DNA of 64,000 bases from an uncultured cyanobacterium (GCA_903823115.1 CAIJRN010000026.1:59921-123920); one strand, 5' to 3'. Counted from the stretch's first letter, positions 41,445 to 51,893 are shown. Translations and numbers: made by a program. Notes: generated by a model not told the origin, from the letters alone.

Positions 41445-42287
41445 TCAGAGCGGATCCTGCTCCCAGGCGAAGCGCGGCAGCCGCTGCAGGCCTTCCTGCA
41501 TCGTGCGGGTCCACACCTCCATCGAGCGGTTCACTTCGTCGCAATCCTTTTCCAGCTTCACCCGGCGTGACACCCGCAGTTCGTTGGCGGGCACCAGAGC
41601 AATCTCAAAGGGTGGCCCCACGGTGAGATTGGCGCGGCGGGTGATGATCTGGGACACCAGGCAAAGGCGGGCGGCGTCCTCGAGGGACAGGCGGCTGTGG
41701 CCGATGTAATCGAGCGGCGGCTTGCCGTATTTGCTCTCGCCGATCTGTAGAAACGGGGTTTCAGCGGTGGCCATCACCGCATTGCCCTGGGGATAGATCA
41801 GATACAGCCCGTGCTTTTCGCCGGCGATCTGGCCGCCGAGGATGAAGCTGGCCTCGCCGGTGGCGCCCGCCTCCCGCAGGGAGGTGCTGAACTGCCGCTG
41901 CACGTCCACGCTCAACTTGCCGATGTAGTCGGCGGCCTCGAACAGATAGCGGGCGGTCAGCAGGGTCGGCGCGGCGCCGGATGCACGCGGAGCGGCAGCT
42001 CCTGGTGCGCCGTCTGAGGGGCAGGCTGGGCCGTCGGCCGCCGGCTTCAGGTCCGCCTGTTCCGTCGCCGCCTCATGGTGCCGGTCGATGTCGCGGCGGA
42101 TGCGGTTGAGCACGGCCTGGGTGGTGCCCAGATTGCCGGCCGCCATGATCACGAACAGCCGATCCTCCGCTGGCTGGAACACGTGCAGCTTGCTGTAGCT
42201 GGAGATGTAGTCCACTCCGGCATTGGTGCGGGAGTCGGAGGCGAAGACGAGGCCCTTCTCAAGCAGGAAGGCGACGCAGTAAGTCAT
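41445..42287 (-). CDS. proteasome-type protease, Anbu family
   Basis: A 280-residue beta-subunit-like hydrolase of the HslV/proteasome fold. The N-terminal MTYCVAFLLEKGLVFASDSRTNAG gives Thr2 as the likely nucleophile after Met removal and a DSRTN turn. FVIMAAGNLGTTQAV and SFILGGQIAGEKHGLYLIYPQGN are typical of Anbu (ancestral beta subunit). The usual partners (ATP-grasp, alpha-E, transglutaminase-like) are not nearby. Residues about 75-108 form an Ala/Pro-rich insert. It lies 21 bp upstream of nothing else in its direction and follows hrcA. Confidence 0.87.
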   Translation of the reverse strand: MTYCVAFLLEKGLVFASDSRTNAGVDYISSYSKLHVFQPAEDRLFVIMAAGNLGTTQAVLNRIRRDIDRHHEAATEQADLKPAADGPACPSDGAPGAAAPRASGAAPTLLTARYLFEAADYIGKLSVDVQRQFSTSLREAGATGEASFILGGQIAGEKHGLYLIYPQGNAVMATAETPFLQIGESKYGKPPLDYIGHSRLSLEDAARLCLVSQIITRRANLTVGPPFEIALVPANELRVSRRVKLEKDCDEVNRSMEVWTRTMQEGLQRLPRFAWEQDPL

Positions 42288-42308
42288 ATCGGAACTCTGG
42301 CGCTTCGT

Positions 42309-43313
42309 TCAGTTCAGGAGTTGCTGCAGGATCGTCGCCACGGAGCGCACGGCGGAGCGGGCCGTGGCATAGGCCATCCGCATCGGTCCCACCAGCGCCA
42401 CATGGCCGCAGGATCCATCGGCGGTGGCATAGGCAGCCTGCACCACCGAACAGGCCTCCAGGGCCTGGTGGGGGTGCTCGCGGCCGATCCAGATGGCATC
42501 GGCGGGGGCCGCCGGGTCCAGGGAGGGGCCGAGCACCTGGTCGGGCTGGTGTTCCACCAGCTGCACCAGCGGCAGCAGGCTGGAGGTGCGGCTGAACTCC
42601 GGCTGGCCCAGCAGCCCGCCCAGGCCGGCCGCCACCACCCCGTCCAGCTCGGCGGAACGCAGCCGTTCGTGATGCTCCAGGGCCTGGCGCAGCACATCGC
42701 CACTGCGGCGCAGCTCCTCCGGCAGCCGCTCCCAGCAGATCTCGCCGCTCTGTTGGCGCAGGCGATCGTTGGTCCAGCGCTCCAGGATCGGCAGCTCCCG
42801 CTCGGCGCCGCTGGGCAGCCGCAGATTGAGGCTGGTGGTGAGTGCCGAGCCCTGCACCAGGAACACCAGCAGCCGGTCACTGCTGGCCACCAGCCGGATC
42901 GCCTGGAGTTGGGGTTTGCGGCGCTGGGGGCGGGTGATCAGGCTGAGCAGGCCGGTCAGATCGGCGATGCGGCGGGCCAGATGCAGCAGCAGATCATCCA
43001 GGGCAGCCCACTGCAGACTCACCCCCGCCAGCTCCCGCTCCAGTTGGCGGGCGGCCGAGCCGGGTTCGGGCAGCAGCTGATCCACGTAGATCCGATAGCC
43101 CTGCTGGCTGGGGATGCGACCGGCGGAGGTGTGGGGCTGGGTGAGCAGGCCGCGCAGCTCCAGGGCCCCCATGGCCGAGCGCACCGTGGCGGGGCTGGCC
43201 GGCAGGCCGAAGCGCCGCACCAGGGTGTGGCTCCCCACCGGCTCGACCGTGTCGACGTAGTGCCTCACGGTGGCCCTGAGCACATCCTGTTGCCGGCGCG
43301 GCAGGGTGTCCAA
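42309..43313 (-). CDS. hrcA: heat-inducible transcription repressor
   Basis: A 334-residue HrcA, which represses chaperone genes at CIRCE sites. The winged helix is at the N-terminus (RQQDVLRATVRHYVDTVEPVG, ASPATVRSAMGALELRGLL, PHTSAGRIPSQQGYRIYVD). The C-terminal part (GREHPHQALEACSVVQAAY, GHVALVGPMRMAYATARSAV) is the conserved dimer or GAF-like region. It is followed 21 bp later by the Anbu gene. No full CIRCE element is seen in the 250 bp upstream. Confidence 0.93.
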   Translation of the reverse strand: MDTLPRRQQDVLRATVRHYVDTVEPVGSHTLVRRFGLPASPATVRSAMGALELRGLLTQPHTSAGRIPSQQGYRIYVDQLLPEPGSAARQLERELAGVSLQWAALDDLLLHLARRIADLTGLLSLITRPQRRKPQLQAIRLVASSDRLLVFLVQGSALTTSLNLRLPSGAERELPILERWTNDRLRQQSGEICWERLPEELRRSGDVLRQALEHHERLRSAELDGVVAAGLGGLLGQPEFSRTSSLLPLVQLVEHQPDQVLGPSLDPAAPADAIWIGREHPHQALEACSVVQAAYATADGSCGHVALVGPMRMAYATARSAVRSVATILQQLLN

Positions 43314-43566
43314 CCCGAGTGAAACAACGTGGTGAGTGGATCGTAGAGATCAGCCGGGCGGCAAGGCGTCAGCCACAGCACTCTTTCGTTGTCAAAAGGC
43401 ACCAGGGGCGAGGGGGGTGTGGTCGCGATCACCGGGGGCGCTGGCCGGTTCTGGGGCTGCCGTCCGAGGCCGTGTCGCGACGCTGTTTTCAGGGACTGCC
43501 GTGAGCGGTTTGCCGGGCTCGACCGGCTTCGGCGGGCAGCTCGGTGAGCGTGGGCGGGCCCGGGGC

Positions 43567-43941
43567 TCAGTAGCGGGGCACCGAGCTGTCTACGGCCACG
43601 CTCCAGGCATCGATGCCCCCCTGCAGATTCCACACCTGCCGATGGCCGTGTTCCTGCATCAGCCAGCAGCCGAAATGCCAGCTGCGCAACCCGGCGTGGC
43701 AGATCACGGCCACCGGCCGCTGGCGCTCGATCAGGATCTCGAGCTGGCCGAGCCAGTCCTGGGAGCGGCTCAGGGGCAGATGCAGCACCGGATGGCTCAG
43801 GCGGGCCAGCTCCAGCTCGTTGTCCTCGCGCACATCCACCAGCTGGATGGCCTCCCCGGCCAGCAGTCGGGCCTGCAGATCGCTGGCGCTGATCGGCAAC
43901 GGCGTGGCTGAACCCTCCTCGGCTGGGCTGGTGTCGGGCAT
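43567..43941 (-). CDS. rhodanese-domain protein
   Basis: A 124-residue single rhodanese domain. IQLVDVREDNELELARL, the active-site loop AVICHAGLRSWHFG with the catalytic Cys, and WNLQGGIDAWSVAVD are the family landmarks. The start is ATG 43941 (MPDTSPAEE). The open frame runs far upstream over the opposite-strand DUF3352 gene, but that part is a shadow. Sulfur or persulfide carrier function is likely. It is divergent from the DUF3352 gene. Confidence 0.9.
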   Translation of the reverse strand: MPDTSPAEEGSATPLPISASDLQARLLAGEAIQLVDVREDNELELARLSHPVLHLPLSRSQDWLGQLEILIERQRPVAVICHAGLRSWHFGCWLMQEHGHRQVWNLQGGIDAWSVAVDSSVPRY

Positions 43942-43986
43942 GGGAACCGGGAGGGCGTCAGGATGGAGCCATCCTGCTGTGCGTGC

Positions 43987-45993
43987 ATGAAGGGCCGCCC
44001 CTTTCTGGCGGTGGTGCTGGCCGTGGTGCTGCTGACCTTCAGCCTCGGCCTGGGGGGCTGGTGGCTGATCGGGCAGCGGGGGCCGCTGCAGCTCGCCCAT
44101 CACGCCCTCTCCATCCCCCGGGCGGCCCGCTTCGTGCCGGCCCAGGCTCCCCTGAGCCTCTACTGGTTCAGTGATGGCGAGCAGCCCGTGGCCTATGCCA
44201 GGGCCGTGGCGCCGGCCCGCCAGCGCCGGCCCGCCGGCGAGGCGATCGCCCGCCTGCGCGATGGTGCCTTCGCGGCCGCCGGCCTCGATTACCACGATGA
44301 GCTGGCCCAGTGGCTGGGCCCGGGGATCGCCCTGGTGCTGTTCGACGATCCGGCGAGCGAGCGGGCCAGCAGCACCGCCGGCGGTCTGGCCTCCGGGGGC
44401 TGGCTGCTGGCCCTGTCCAGCCGCGACGACGAGGGCGCCCGCCATTTCCTGCAGCGGTTCTGGCAGACCCGCAGCCTGGCGGGCACCGATCTGCAGGTGA
44501 GCAGCTATCGCGGTATGGGTCTGATCAGCGGCCGCGGTGCCCTGGTCGGAGCCCGGGCCGTGCCGTTGGCCACCGCCCTGGTGGATGACGATCTGGTGCT
44601 GATCGCTTCGGGGCGCGGCCTGCTGGAGCGAGCCCTCGATGTCTCCCAGATCCCGGAACTCAACCAGGCCTCCCAGCCGGGGCTGCAGCGTGAACTGGAT
44701 CACCTCGGCGAGGGAGCGGCCCTGTTGCTGGCCAGGCCCCAGGCCCTGGAGCAGTGGCTGGGCTGGCCTCTGCCGGCGGCGCCAGAGCAGCGGCCAACCC
44801 AGTTGCTGGCCTCGCTGCGGCCCGAGGGGCGGACGCTGGTGCTCCATGGCCATCTGCAGCTGCCGGCACCGGCCGTCGTTCCCGCCGCCGCTGTCGGCTC
44901 CGTCCCAATCGATCCAACGCTGACCACCTCGGCGGACCCGCCGCAGACGCCGCCAGCCGTCCCGGCTGCCAAGCCTGAAGATCCAACGTCTGAACAGCCA
45001 ACCTCTGCAGAGCCAACACCCACTGCGCCCAGGCCGACCGCTCCAGCTGCCCTTCAGCCGCCGGCCGCGGCGGCGGCTGCCCCAGCCCCTCTGCAGCCGG
45101 CCGATCCCGCCCAGCAGCAGCAGTTGCTGGGCGGCCTCAGGGGCCAGCTCACCAGCCTGCTGTTGCTGCAGAATCCCGCCGCCCAGTTGCAGCTCCCGCT
45201 TCTGCAGCCCTTGTTGCAGCCGGCCCTGGCCAGCACAATCGCCGGCGGCAGCTTCCCCGATGCGGGCCTGACAGAGACGGCCAAGGGCGAGCAACGCCAG
45301 GCCTCGGGCAACCAAAGCCAGTCTTCCGGCCAGAAACGCCTCAGCTCTGGTGCCCCACGTCGTGTGGCCGGCGATCAGCGCCCGGTTCCAGCCAACGGAG
45401 CGCTGGCCGCTCCCCTGCCCTTCCTGGTGGCCCAGAGGGCTGAGGGGCCGCTGCTGCTCGCCTCGGGCCCCAACGGCTGGCAGATGGGCACCGCCAGCGA
45501 CCAGCCGGCGCCGGAGCGGCTGGAGCCCACCCTGGCGGCGGCGGGGCTGATCCAGGCACCCCTGGAGCTGGGGGATCGTTCGCTGCAGGTCTGGACCCGG
45601 CTGGAGGCCCGCGGTCCACGGGGCGCGGGGCGCGGCGCCCAGGCAGGCAGTGCCGGAGAAACCCTGCAGGCGCCCCTGGCGGCCTGGCGCCAGGCCAGCG
45701 GCCCCCTGGCCTGGTGGGGCCGCAACCTGGCCGTGCTCGATGAGCCTGCCGGCGGCCGCGGCAGCCAGCCGTTGCAGGCGGCGCTGCTGGCCCTCAACCA
45801 CGCCGAAGCGCCCCTGCAGTGGGCCCTGATCGAGCAGCCCACCCGTGCCTTGCTGCGCTCCTGGCAGCCCTGGCAGACGCTCTCGGCCCTGGCTGGCGGC
45901 GGACTCGACGGCTCGGTGCGGGGGCTGGCCCTGGCGCTCGAGCCGAAGGGCCGCACCGTGCACCTCCAGGCCCGTCTCAGCTTTGATCCCTGA
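43987..45993 (+). CDS. DUF3352 membrane-anchored protein
   Basis: A 668-residue protein from ATG 43987 (MKGRPFLAVVLAV); an ATG at 43963 adds eight residues. One hydrophobic anchor (about residues 6-30) is followed by a DUF3352-like region (APLSLYWFSDGEQP, FAAAGLDYHDELAQWLGP, GWLLALSSRDDEGARHFL). A long Pro/Ala/Thr-rich low-complexity stretch (about residues 295-370) precedes a second globular part. Family function is unknown; it is widespread in cyanobacteria. Its TGA overlaps the ATG of sixA (TGATG). Confidence 0.75.
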   Translation: MKGRPFLAVVLAVVLLTFSLGLGGWWLIGQRGPLQLAHHALSIPRAARFVPAQAPLSLYWFSDGEQPVAYARAVAPARQRRPAGEAIARLRDGAFAAAGLDYHDELAQWLGPGIALVLFDDPASERASSTAGGLASGGWLLALSSRDDEGARHFLQRFWQTRSLAGTDLQVSSYRGMGLISGRGALVGARAVPLATALVDDDLVLIASGRGLLERALDVSQIPELNQASQPGLQRELDHLGEGAALLLARPQALEQWLGWPLPAAPEQRPTQLLASLRPEGRTLVLHGHLQLPAPAVVPAAAVGSVPIDPTLTTSADPPQTPPAVPAAKPEDPTSEQPTSAEPTPTAPRPTAPAALQPPAAAAAAPAPLQPADPAQQQQLLGGLRGQLTSLLLLQNPAAQLQLPLLQPLLQPALASTIAGGSFPDAGLTETAKGEQRQASGNQSQSSGQKRLSSGAPRRVAGDQRPVPANGALAAPLPFLVAQRAEGPLLLASGPNGWQMGTASDQPAPERLEPTLAAAGLIQAPLELGDRSLQVWTRLEARGPRGAGRGAQAGSAGETLQAPLAAWRQASGPLAWWGRNLAVLDEPAGGRGSQPLQAALLALNHAEAPLQWALIEQPTRALLRSWQPWQTLSALAGGGLDGSVRGLALALEPKGRTVHLQARLSFDP

Positions 45994-46550
45994 TGGCACC
46001 CACCGAGATGGCACCCTTCGAACTGCTGTTGCTGCGCCATGGCATCGCCGAGGAGCGCAGCCCGGAGCGACCGGATCGCACCCGGGCGCTCACCGACAAG
46101 GGCCGCCAGCGCACCAGGGCGGTGCTGGAGCGGGCCCTGGCGCTGGGCCTGGTGGCCGATCAGATGCTCTCGAGCCCCCTCACCCGGGCCCGCCAGACGG
46201 CGGAGATCGCCCGATCCATCGGCCTGGCACCAAGCCTGGAACTGAGTGAGACCCTGGAACCCGGTCACGATCCCCTGCCCCTGCTGATCACGGCCCTGGC
46301 TGCACGGGCCAAGGCCCGGCCCGGCAGCGGTGAGCTGTCGCCCCAACGCTCAGGGCCACAGTTGCGCCGGCTGCTGCTGGTGGGGCATGAGCCCGACCTG
46401 GGGCTGCTGGCCGCCCGCCTGCTCGGGGCCAGCCCGGGGGCGATCGAACTGCGCAAGGCGGGACTGGCCCTGCTGGCCCTGCCCGTTGGCCCCACCCCCG
46501 GCAGCGCCAGGCTGCGGCTGCTGCTCAGCCCCCGCAGCCTGCTCGGTTGA
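45993..46550 (+). CDS. sixA: phosphohistidine phosphatase SixA-like
   Basis: A 185-residue histidine phosphatase superfamily protein. LLLLRHGIAEERSPERPDR carries the RHG catalytic motif; SSPLTRARQTAEIA and LLLVGHEPDLGLLAA give the second His. It is longer than short SixA proteins because of loops after the second motif. The ATG at 45993 overlaps the previous stop, and a second Met five codons on (46008) is equally plausible. Confidence 0.87.
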   Translation: MAPTEMAPFELLLLRHGIAEERSPERPDRTRALTDKGRQRTRAVLERALALGLVADQMLSSPLTRARQTAEIARSIGLAPSLELSETLEPGHDPLPLLITALAARAKARPGSGELSPQRSGPQLRRLLLVGHEPDLGLLAARLLGASPGAIELRKAGLALLALPVGPTPGSARLRLLLSPRSLLG

Positions 46551-46628
46551 GATCGCTCAGGCGGCAGCCAGCGCTACGGCGTGGGCTTGACATCGCCACC
46601 TAGGTTCGCCAAATCGGACCCGATCGCG

Positions 46629-47894
46629 ATGGCGGCAAAAATCACCCCTGAAACAGCCAGTCCCTCTGGGACACCCGATACCGGTTCGGCCATGGGCCCG
46701 GTGCTGACGCGTGGGCCTGAGCCGGCTGTCCAGCTGGCCAGTGCTGCCAGCCCCCCCGTCTTTCGCCCCGGCCTGGAGGGGGTGCCAGCCACCCAGTCGG
46801 CGATCTGCGACATCGACGGCAGCCGTGGCGTGCTCACCTATCGCGGTTTTCCGATCAACCAGCTGGCCTCCAACAGCAGCTTCCTGGAAACGGCCTATCT
46901 GCTGATCTGGGGTGAGCTGCCCACTATTTTCCAACTGCGCGATTTTGAGCAGGAGGTGCAGATGCACCGGCGGGTGAGCTTCCGCATCCGCGACATGATG
47001 AAGTGCTTCCCGGCCAGCGGCCATCCGATGGATGCGCTGCAGGCCAGTGCCGCTTCCCTGGGCCTGTTTTATTCCCGCCGGGCCCTCTACGACCCCCAGT
47101 ACATCGCTGAGGCGGTGGTGCGGTTGATCGCCAAGATCCCGACGATGGTGGCGGCCTTCCAGCTGATCCGCAAAGGCCAGGATCCGATCCAGCCCCGCGA
47201 CGATCTGGCCTATTCGGCCAACTTTCTCTACATGCTCACCGAGCGGGAGCCCGATGCTCTGGCGGCCCGCATCTTCGATGCCTGCCTGATCCTGCACGCC
47301 GAGCACAGCCTCAACGCCAGCACCTTCAGCGCCCGCGTCACCGCCAGCACCCTCACCGATCCCTACGCCGTCGTGGCCTCGGCGGTGGGCACCCTGGCCG
47401 GGCCGTTGCACGGCGGCGCCAATGAGGACGTCCTCGACATGCTCGACGAGATCGGCTCGGTGGATCGGGTCGAGAGCTGGCTCGATCGGGCCATCACCGA
47501 GAAGCGCAAGATCATGGGCTTCGGCCATCGCGAATACCGGGTCAAGGATCCGCGGGCGGTGATCCTGCAGGGCCTGGCTGAGGATCTGTTCCTGCGCTTC
47601 GGCCACGACAGCATGTACGACGTCGCCCGGCGCCTGGAGGCGGTGGCGGCTGACCGGCTGGGCCCCAAGGGCATCTTCCCCAACGTCGACTTCTATTCCG
47701 GCCTCGTCTACCGCAAGCTCGGCATCCCCCGGGATCTGTTCACGCCGATCTTCGCCATTGCCCGCACCGCCGGCTGGCTGGCCCACTGGCGCGAACAGCT
47801 GGGAGCCAATCGCATCTATCGTCCGACCCAGATCTACACCGGTTCCATCGAGAGGCCCTGGCTGCCGCTCGAAGGTCGACCGACCCCCTCCTAA
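46629..47894 (+). CDS. gltA: citrate synthase
   Basis: Condenses acetyl-CoA and oxaloacetate at the entry of the TCA branch. Start at ATG 46629 (MAAKITPET), 421 residues; an upstream Met at 46581 gives a poorer N-terminus. Conserved blocks are RGFPINQLASNSSFLETAYL, CLILHAEHSLNASTFSARV (His), GPLHGGANEDVL, IMGFGHREYRVKDPRA (His) and FPNVDFYSGLVY (Asp). The first 40 residues are low-complexity. It precedes the ndhAIGE cluster by 24 bp, a gene order seen in picocyanobacteria. Confidence 0.97.
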   Translation: MAAKITPETASPSGTPDTGSAMGPVLTRGPEPAVQLASAASPPVFRPGLEGVPATQSAICDIDGSRGVLTYRGFPINQLASNSSFLETAYLLIWGELPTIFQLRDFEQEVQMHRRVSFRIRDMMKCFPASGHPMDALQASAASLGLFYSRRALYDPQYIAEAVVRLIAKIPTMVAAFQLIRKGQDPIQPRDDLAYSANFLYMLTEREPDALAARIFDACLILHAEHSLNASTFSARVTASTLTDPYAVVASAVGTLAGPLHGGANEDVLDMLDEIGSVDRVESWLDRAITEKRKIMGFGHREYRVKDPRAVILQGLAEDLFLRFGHDSMYDVARRLEAVAADRLGPKGIFPNVDFYSGLVYRKLGIPRDLFTPIFAIARTAGWLAHWREQLGANRIYRPTQIYTGSIERPWLPLEGRPTPS

Positions 47895-47918
47895 GGTCCA
47901 CCCACCCCCTTCGCCCGC

Positions 47919-49055
47919 ATGGAGACGACCGCCCTCGTGAGTTCAGGTCTCGATCTGCAGGCCAGCTTCATCGACACCCTGCAGGGACTGGGGCTCAGCC
48001 CCGGCGCCGCCCGGCTGCTGTGGCTGCCCCTGCCGATGGTCACCGTGCTGGTCGCCGCCGTGGTCGGCGTGCTGGTGAACGTCTGGCTGGAGCGCAAGAT
48101 CTCCGCCGCCGTGCAGCAGCGCATCGGCCCGGAATTCGCCGGCCCCCTCGGGGTGCTGCAGCCGATGGCCGACGGCCTCAAGCTCGTCTTCAAGGAAGAC
48201 ATCATCCCGGCCCGGGCCGATGGCCTGCTGTTCACCCTGGGGCCCGTGCTGGTGCTGGTGCCGGTGATCCTCTCCTGGCTGGTGGTGCCCTTCGGTCAGA
48301 ACCTGCTGATCAGCGATGTCGGCGTCGGCATTTTCCTCTGGATTTCGCTCAGCAGCATTCAGCCGATCGGCCTGCTGATGAGCGGCTATTCCAGCAACAA
48401 TAAATATTCTCTGCTCGGTGGCCTGCGGGCGGCGGCCCAGTCGATCAGCTACGAAATCCCCCTGGCCCTGGCAGTGCTGGCGATTGTGATGATGAGCAAT
48501 TCGCTCAGCACCGTCGACATCGTCAACCAGCAGAACGGCGCCGGCATCCTCAGCTGGAACATCTGGCGCCAGCCGGTGGGTTTCGTCATCTTCTGGATCT
48601 GTGCCCTGGCCGAATGCGAGCGCCTGCCGTTCGACCTTCCCGAGGCGGAGGAGGAGCTGGTGGCTGGCTACCAGACCGAGTACTCCGGTATGAAGTTCGC
48701 CCTCTTCTACCTGGGCAGCTACATCAACCTGGTGCTCTCGGCCCTGCTGGTGTCGGTGCTCTACCTGGGCGGCTGGGGTTTCCCGGTGCCGGTGGAATGG
48801 CTGGCGGGCTGGCTGGGCCAGTCGGTCGATGCCCCGGTGGTGCAGGTGATCACCGCCACCACCGGCATCGTCATGACCGTGCTCAAGGCCTACCTGCTGG
48901 TCTTCTTCGCGATCCTGCTGCGCTGGACCGTGCCCCGGGTGCGGATCGACCAACTGCTCGATCTGGGCTGGAAGTTCCTGCTGCCGATCGCCCTGGTCAA
49001 CCTGCTGGTCACCGCCGCGCTCAAGCTGGCGTTCCCGATGGCGTTCGGAGGCTGA
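47919..49055 (+). CDS. ndhA: NAD(P)H-quinone oxidoreductase subunit 1
   Basis: The 378-residue membrane subunit of NDH-1 that forms the quinone-site junction. It has eight predicted helices and the family blocks [56 protein letters not shown] and [20 protein letters not shown]. It is full length. It is first of the cluster ndhA-ndhI-ndhG-ndhE, the standard cyanobacterial order. Confidence 0.98.
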   Translation: METTALVSSGLDLQASFIDTLQGLGLSPGAARLLWLPLPMVTVLVAAVVGVLVNVWLERKISAAVQQRIGPEFAGPLGVLQPMADGLKLVFKEDIIPARADGLLFTLGPVLVLVPVILSWLVVPFGQNLLISDVGVGIFLWISLSSIQPIGLLMSGYSSNNKYSLLGGLRAAAQSISYEIPLALAVLAIVMMSNSLSTVDIVNQQNGAGILSWNIWRQPVGFVIFWICALAECERLPFDLPEAEEELVAGYQTEYSGMKFALFYLGSYINLVLSALLVSVLYLGGWGFPVPVEWLAGWLGQSVDAPVVQVITATTGIVMTVLKAYLLVFFAILLRWTVPRVRIDQLLDLGWKFLLPIALVNLLVTAALKLAFPMAFGG

Positions 49056-49139
49056 GACCGTTCGTCAGCTCCGGGCTTTCCCGGTCAAGATGGTCCGGGC
49101 GCTCCATCGCCGGATCCGCTCCTTTCCCCAACCAGCACC

Positions 49140-49853
49140 ATGTTCGGGTTCCTCAAGCAAGTCGGTGACTACACCAAGGAGGCGGTCAGCGCCGCCCAGT
49201 ACCTGGGCCAGGGCCTGGCGGTCACCTTCGACCACCTCAGGCGCCGGCCGATCACGGTGCAGTACCCGTACGAGAAGCTGATCCCCTCGGAGCGCTACCG
49301 GGGCCGCATCCACTACGAGTTCGACAAGTGCATCGCCTGTGAGGTGTGTGTGCGGGTCTGCCCGATCAACCTGCCGGTGGTGGACTGGGTGATGAACAAG
49401 GCCACCAAGAAAAAGGAGCTGCGCAACTACTCGATCGACTTCGGCGTGTGCATCTTCTGCGGCAACTGCGTGGAGTACTGCCCCACCAACTGCCTGTCGA
49501 TGACCGAGGAGTACGAGCTGGCGGCCTTCGATCGCCACAGCCTCAACTACGACAACGTCGCCCTCGGCCGCCTGCCCACCAGCGTCACCAGCGATCCGGC
49601 GGTGTTCGCACTGCGGGAGCTGGTCTATCTGCCCAAGGGCGTGGTGGAGCCCCATGGGGTGCCTGCTGATGCCCCCCGCGCCGGCAAGTTGCCCGAGCAG
49701 GTGCTGGCCACCCTGCCCCAGCCAGCCATCGCTGCTGCAGCCAAGGCTGCTGCAGCCTCCACTGGAACAGCCTCCCCGGCGGCGACCGTTCAAACTGCCA
49801 GCAAGCCTGCGGCCTCCCAGCCACCGGCCGCCGACCAAGGAGCCCAGTCCTGA
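49140..49853 (+). CDS. ndhI: NAD(P)H-quinone oxidoreductase subunit I (ferredoxin-like)
   Basis: Carries two 4Fe-4S clusters: [12 protein letters not shown] (about residues 64-75) and [12 protein letters not shown] (about 103-114). The N-terminus [20 protein letters not shown] and [20 protein letters not shown] match cyanobacterial NdhI. At 237 residues it is extended by an Ala/Pro/Thr-rich tail from about residue 185, probably disordered. Its stop overlaps the ndhG ATG by one base (TGATG). Confidence 0.98.
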   Translation: MFGFLKQVGDYTKEAVSAAQYLGQGLAVTFDHLRRRPITVQYPYEKLIPSERYRGRIHYEFDKCIACEVCVRVCPINLPVVDWVMNKATKKKELRNYSIDFGVCIFCGNCVEYCPTNCLSMTEEYELAAFDRHSLNYDNVALGRLPTSVTSDPAVFALRELVYLPKGVVEPHGVPADAPRAGKLPEQVLATLPQPAIAAAAKAAAASTGTASPAATVQTASKPAASQPPAADQGAQS

Positions 49854-50485
49854 TGACGATCGCTTCCATCATCCAGCAGCTCTGCTTCCTGACCCTGGCC
49901 GCCGTGGTGGTGCTCGGGGCTCTCGGGGTGGTGCTGCTGCCCAACATCGTCTATTCCGCCTTCCTGCTCGGCGGTGTGTTTCTGGGCATGGCCGGCCTCT
50001 ACCTGCTGCTCAATGCCAGCTTCGTGGCGGCGGCCCAGATCCTGGTCTATGTCGGCGCCGTCAACGTGCTGATCCTGTTCGCGATCATGCTCGTCAACAA
50101 GAAGGAAAACCTGGCGGTGATTCCGGGCCTGCTGCTGCGCCGCCTGCTCTCCGGCGGGGTCTGCGCCGGCCTGTTCGTGCTGCTGCTGCGGGTGGCCTTC
50201 ACCACCCACTGGGCCCTGCCCGGGCCTCAGCCGGTGGGCGAGGAGGCCACGATCCGTATCGGTGAGCATCTGTTCAGCGACTATCTTCTGCCTTTCGAGC
50301 TGGCCTCGGTGCTGCTGTTGATGGCGATGATCGGCGCCATCGTGCTGGCCCGCCGCGATGTGTTCAGCAGTGATGTGATCACGGGCGAACCCGTGGATCA
50401 GGGGCTGATCGAGAAAACCCGTCAGCCCCTGCTGATCGATTCCACCGCCGCCGCCGGCCAACCCCTGCTGGAGACCACCCCATGA
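49853..50485 (+). CDS. ndhG: NAD(P)H-quinone oxidoreductase subunit 6
   Basis: The 210-residue membrane subunit of NDH-1, with five hydrophobic helices and the blocks [40 protein letters not shown] and [20 protein letters not shown]. The C-terminal 40 residues are polar. It overlaps ndhE by 4 bases (ATGA). Confidence 0.97.
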   Translation: MTIASIIQQLCFLTLAAVVVLGALGVVLLPNIVYSAFLLGGVFLGMAGLYLLLNASFVAAAQILVYVGAVNVLILFAIMLVNKKENLAVIPGLLLRRLLSGGVCAGLFVLLLRVAFTTHWALPGPQPVGEEATIRIGEHLFSDYLLPFELASVLLLMAMIGAIVLARRDVFSSDVITGEPVDQGLIEKTRQPLLIDSTAAAGQPLLETTP

Positions 50486-50856
50486 GCGCTGATCCCCTGG
50501 CCGTCACCCGCAATGCTTCCGAAGCCGTCACGATTGCCTTCGGCTCTTCGATCCCCCTGCAGGCCTATCTGGCCGTGGCCGCCCTGCTCTTCTGCACCGG
50601 GGTCTGGGGTCTGATCAACAGCCGCAATGCCGTGCGGGTGCTGATGAGCATCGAGCTGATGCTGAATGCGGTCAACCTCAACCTGATGGCCTTCTCCGAC
50701 TATCTCGATGGCCAGCTGATCCGCGGCCAGGTGTTCGCCATCTTCGTGATCACCGTGGCCGCCGCCGAAGCGGCTGTGGGTCTGGCGATCCTGCTATCGC
50801 TGTATCGCAATCGCGAAACGGTCGATATGGAGCGTTTCAACCTGCTGCGCTGGTAG
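50482..50856 (+). CDS. ndhE: NAD(P)H-quinone oxidoreductase subunit 4L
   Basis: The 124-residue NuoK-type membrane subunit. [38 protein letters not shown] (with the conserved Glu in the helix) and [19 protein letters not shown] are diagnostic. A 20-residue polar N-terminal extension precedes the first helix. It ends the ndh cluster; nadK follows after 33 bp. Confidence 0.97.
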   Translation: MSADPLAVTRNASEAVTIAFGSSIPLQAYLAVAALLFCTGVWGLINSRNAVRVLMSIELMLNAVNLNLMAFSDYLDGQLIRGQVFAIFVITVAAAEAAVGLAILLSLYRNRETVDMERFNLLRW

Positions 50857-50889
50857 ATCGAGTCGGAGTCCTGATGCGCCCTGCAGTCG

Positions 50890-51867
50890 ATGCGGCTTGA
50901 ACGGATCTGGTTGATCGTGCGCCGTGGCAGCCAGGCGGCCCAGCGCCAGGCCAGGCGCTGCGCCGAGGATCTGCAGCAGCAAGGGGTCAAGGTCACGGTG
51001 GCCAGCTGTGGCCTGGCTGCCAATCCCTTCCCCGGATTGCTGGCCACCGAGCCCGGCCTGCCCGATCTGGCCCTGGTGCTGGGCGGCGATGGCACGGTGC
51101 TGGGGGCGGCCCGCCATCTGGCCCGTTTTGAGGTGCCGATCCTCAGCTTCAACATCGGTGGCCACCTCGGCTTCCTCACCCATGACCGGTCCCTGCTGCG
51201 CCTCGATGGCGAGGACACCCTGTGGCAGCGCTTGCGCGACGATCGCTTTGCCCTGGAGCGGCGCATGATGCTCGAGGCCCGCATCGATCGCGGTGATGGC
51301 GTGCCCCAGCCCGGCGATGGCGGCCGCGATGCTGGCCGAGAAGACGATGGCGCCGCTGCTGATGTGGCTACCGAGGGTCCTCACAGCGCTCTCAATGACT
51401 TCTATTTCCGCCCCTGCCTCGATGAGGTCTCCCCCACCTGCGTGCTGGAGCTCGACATCGACGGCGAGGTGGTGGATCAATACCGTGGCGATGGCCTGAT
51501 CATCGCCACCCCCACCGGCTCCACGGGCTACGCGATGGCGGCTGGCGGTCCGATCCTCCATCCCGGTATCGAGGCGATCGTCGTCAATCCGATCTGCCCG
51601 ATGAGCCTCTCCAGCCGGGCGGTGGTGGTGCCGCCGCGGGCGCGGCTCACGGTCTGGCCCCTGGGCGAGAGCAGCCGGCGCGTCAAACTCTGGAAGGACG
51701 GCGCCCATGCCACGGTGCTGGAGCCCGGCGATCGCTGTGTCGTCCAGCGCGGCCCCCATCCAGCCCTGATGCTGCTGCTGGAGCAGAGCCCCTCCTATTA
51801 CCGCACCCTCACCCGCAAGCTGCACTGGGCCGGCAGCCTCACCAGCGTCGAGCCCTCCCACAACTGA
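50890..51867 (+). CDS. nadK: NAD kinase
   Basis: Phosphorylates NAD to NADP. The 325-residue protein has [18 protein letters not shown] (GGDGT near residues 66-70), [20 protein letters not shown] and [21 protein letters not shown] polar insert (about residues 140-165, rich in Gly/Asp/Ala) sits before the ND motif. The location directly after ndhE is common in picocyanobacteria. The ATG is preceded by no better alternative. Confidence 0.95.
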   Translation: MRLERIWLIVRRGSQAAQRQARRCAEDLQQQGVKVTVASCGLAANPFPGLLATEPGLPDLALVLGGDGTVLGAARHLARFEVPILSFNIGGHLGFLTHDRSLLRLDGEDTLWQRLRDDRFALERRMMLEARIDRGDGVPQPGDGGRDAGREDDGAAADVATEGPHSALNDFYFRPCLDEVSPTCVLELDIDGEVVDQYRGDGLIIATPTGSTGYAMAAGGPILHPGIEAIVVNPICPMSLSSRAVVVPPRARLTVWPLGESSRRVKLWKDGAHATVLEPGDRCVVQRGPHPALMLLLEQSPSYYRTLTRKLHWAGSLTSVEPSHN

Positions 51868-51893
51868 AGCCAGACCCATTCGCCAGTGGCAGC

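Noticed and set aside
43314..43566. CIRCE element upstream of hrcA
   Set aside because: Only a half-site (GAGTGCT on the minus strand near 43375) next to TTGACA was found; the matching arm at 9 bases is missing, and no -10 box fits the TTGACA.
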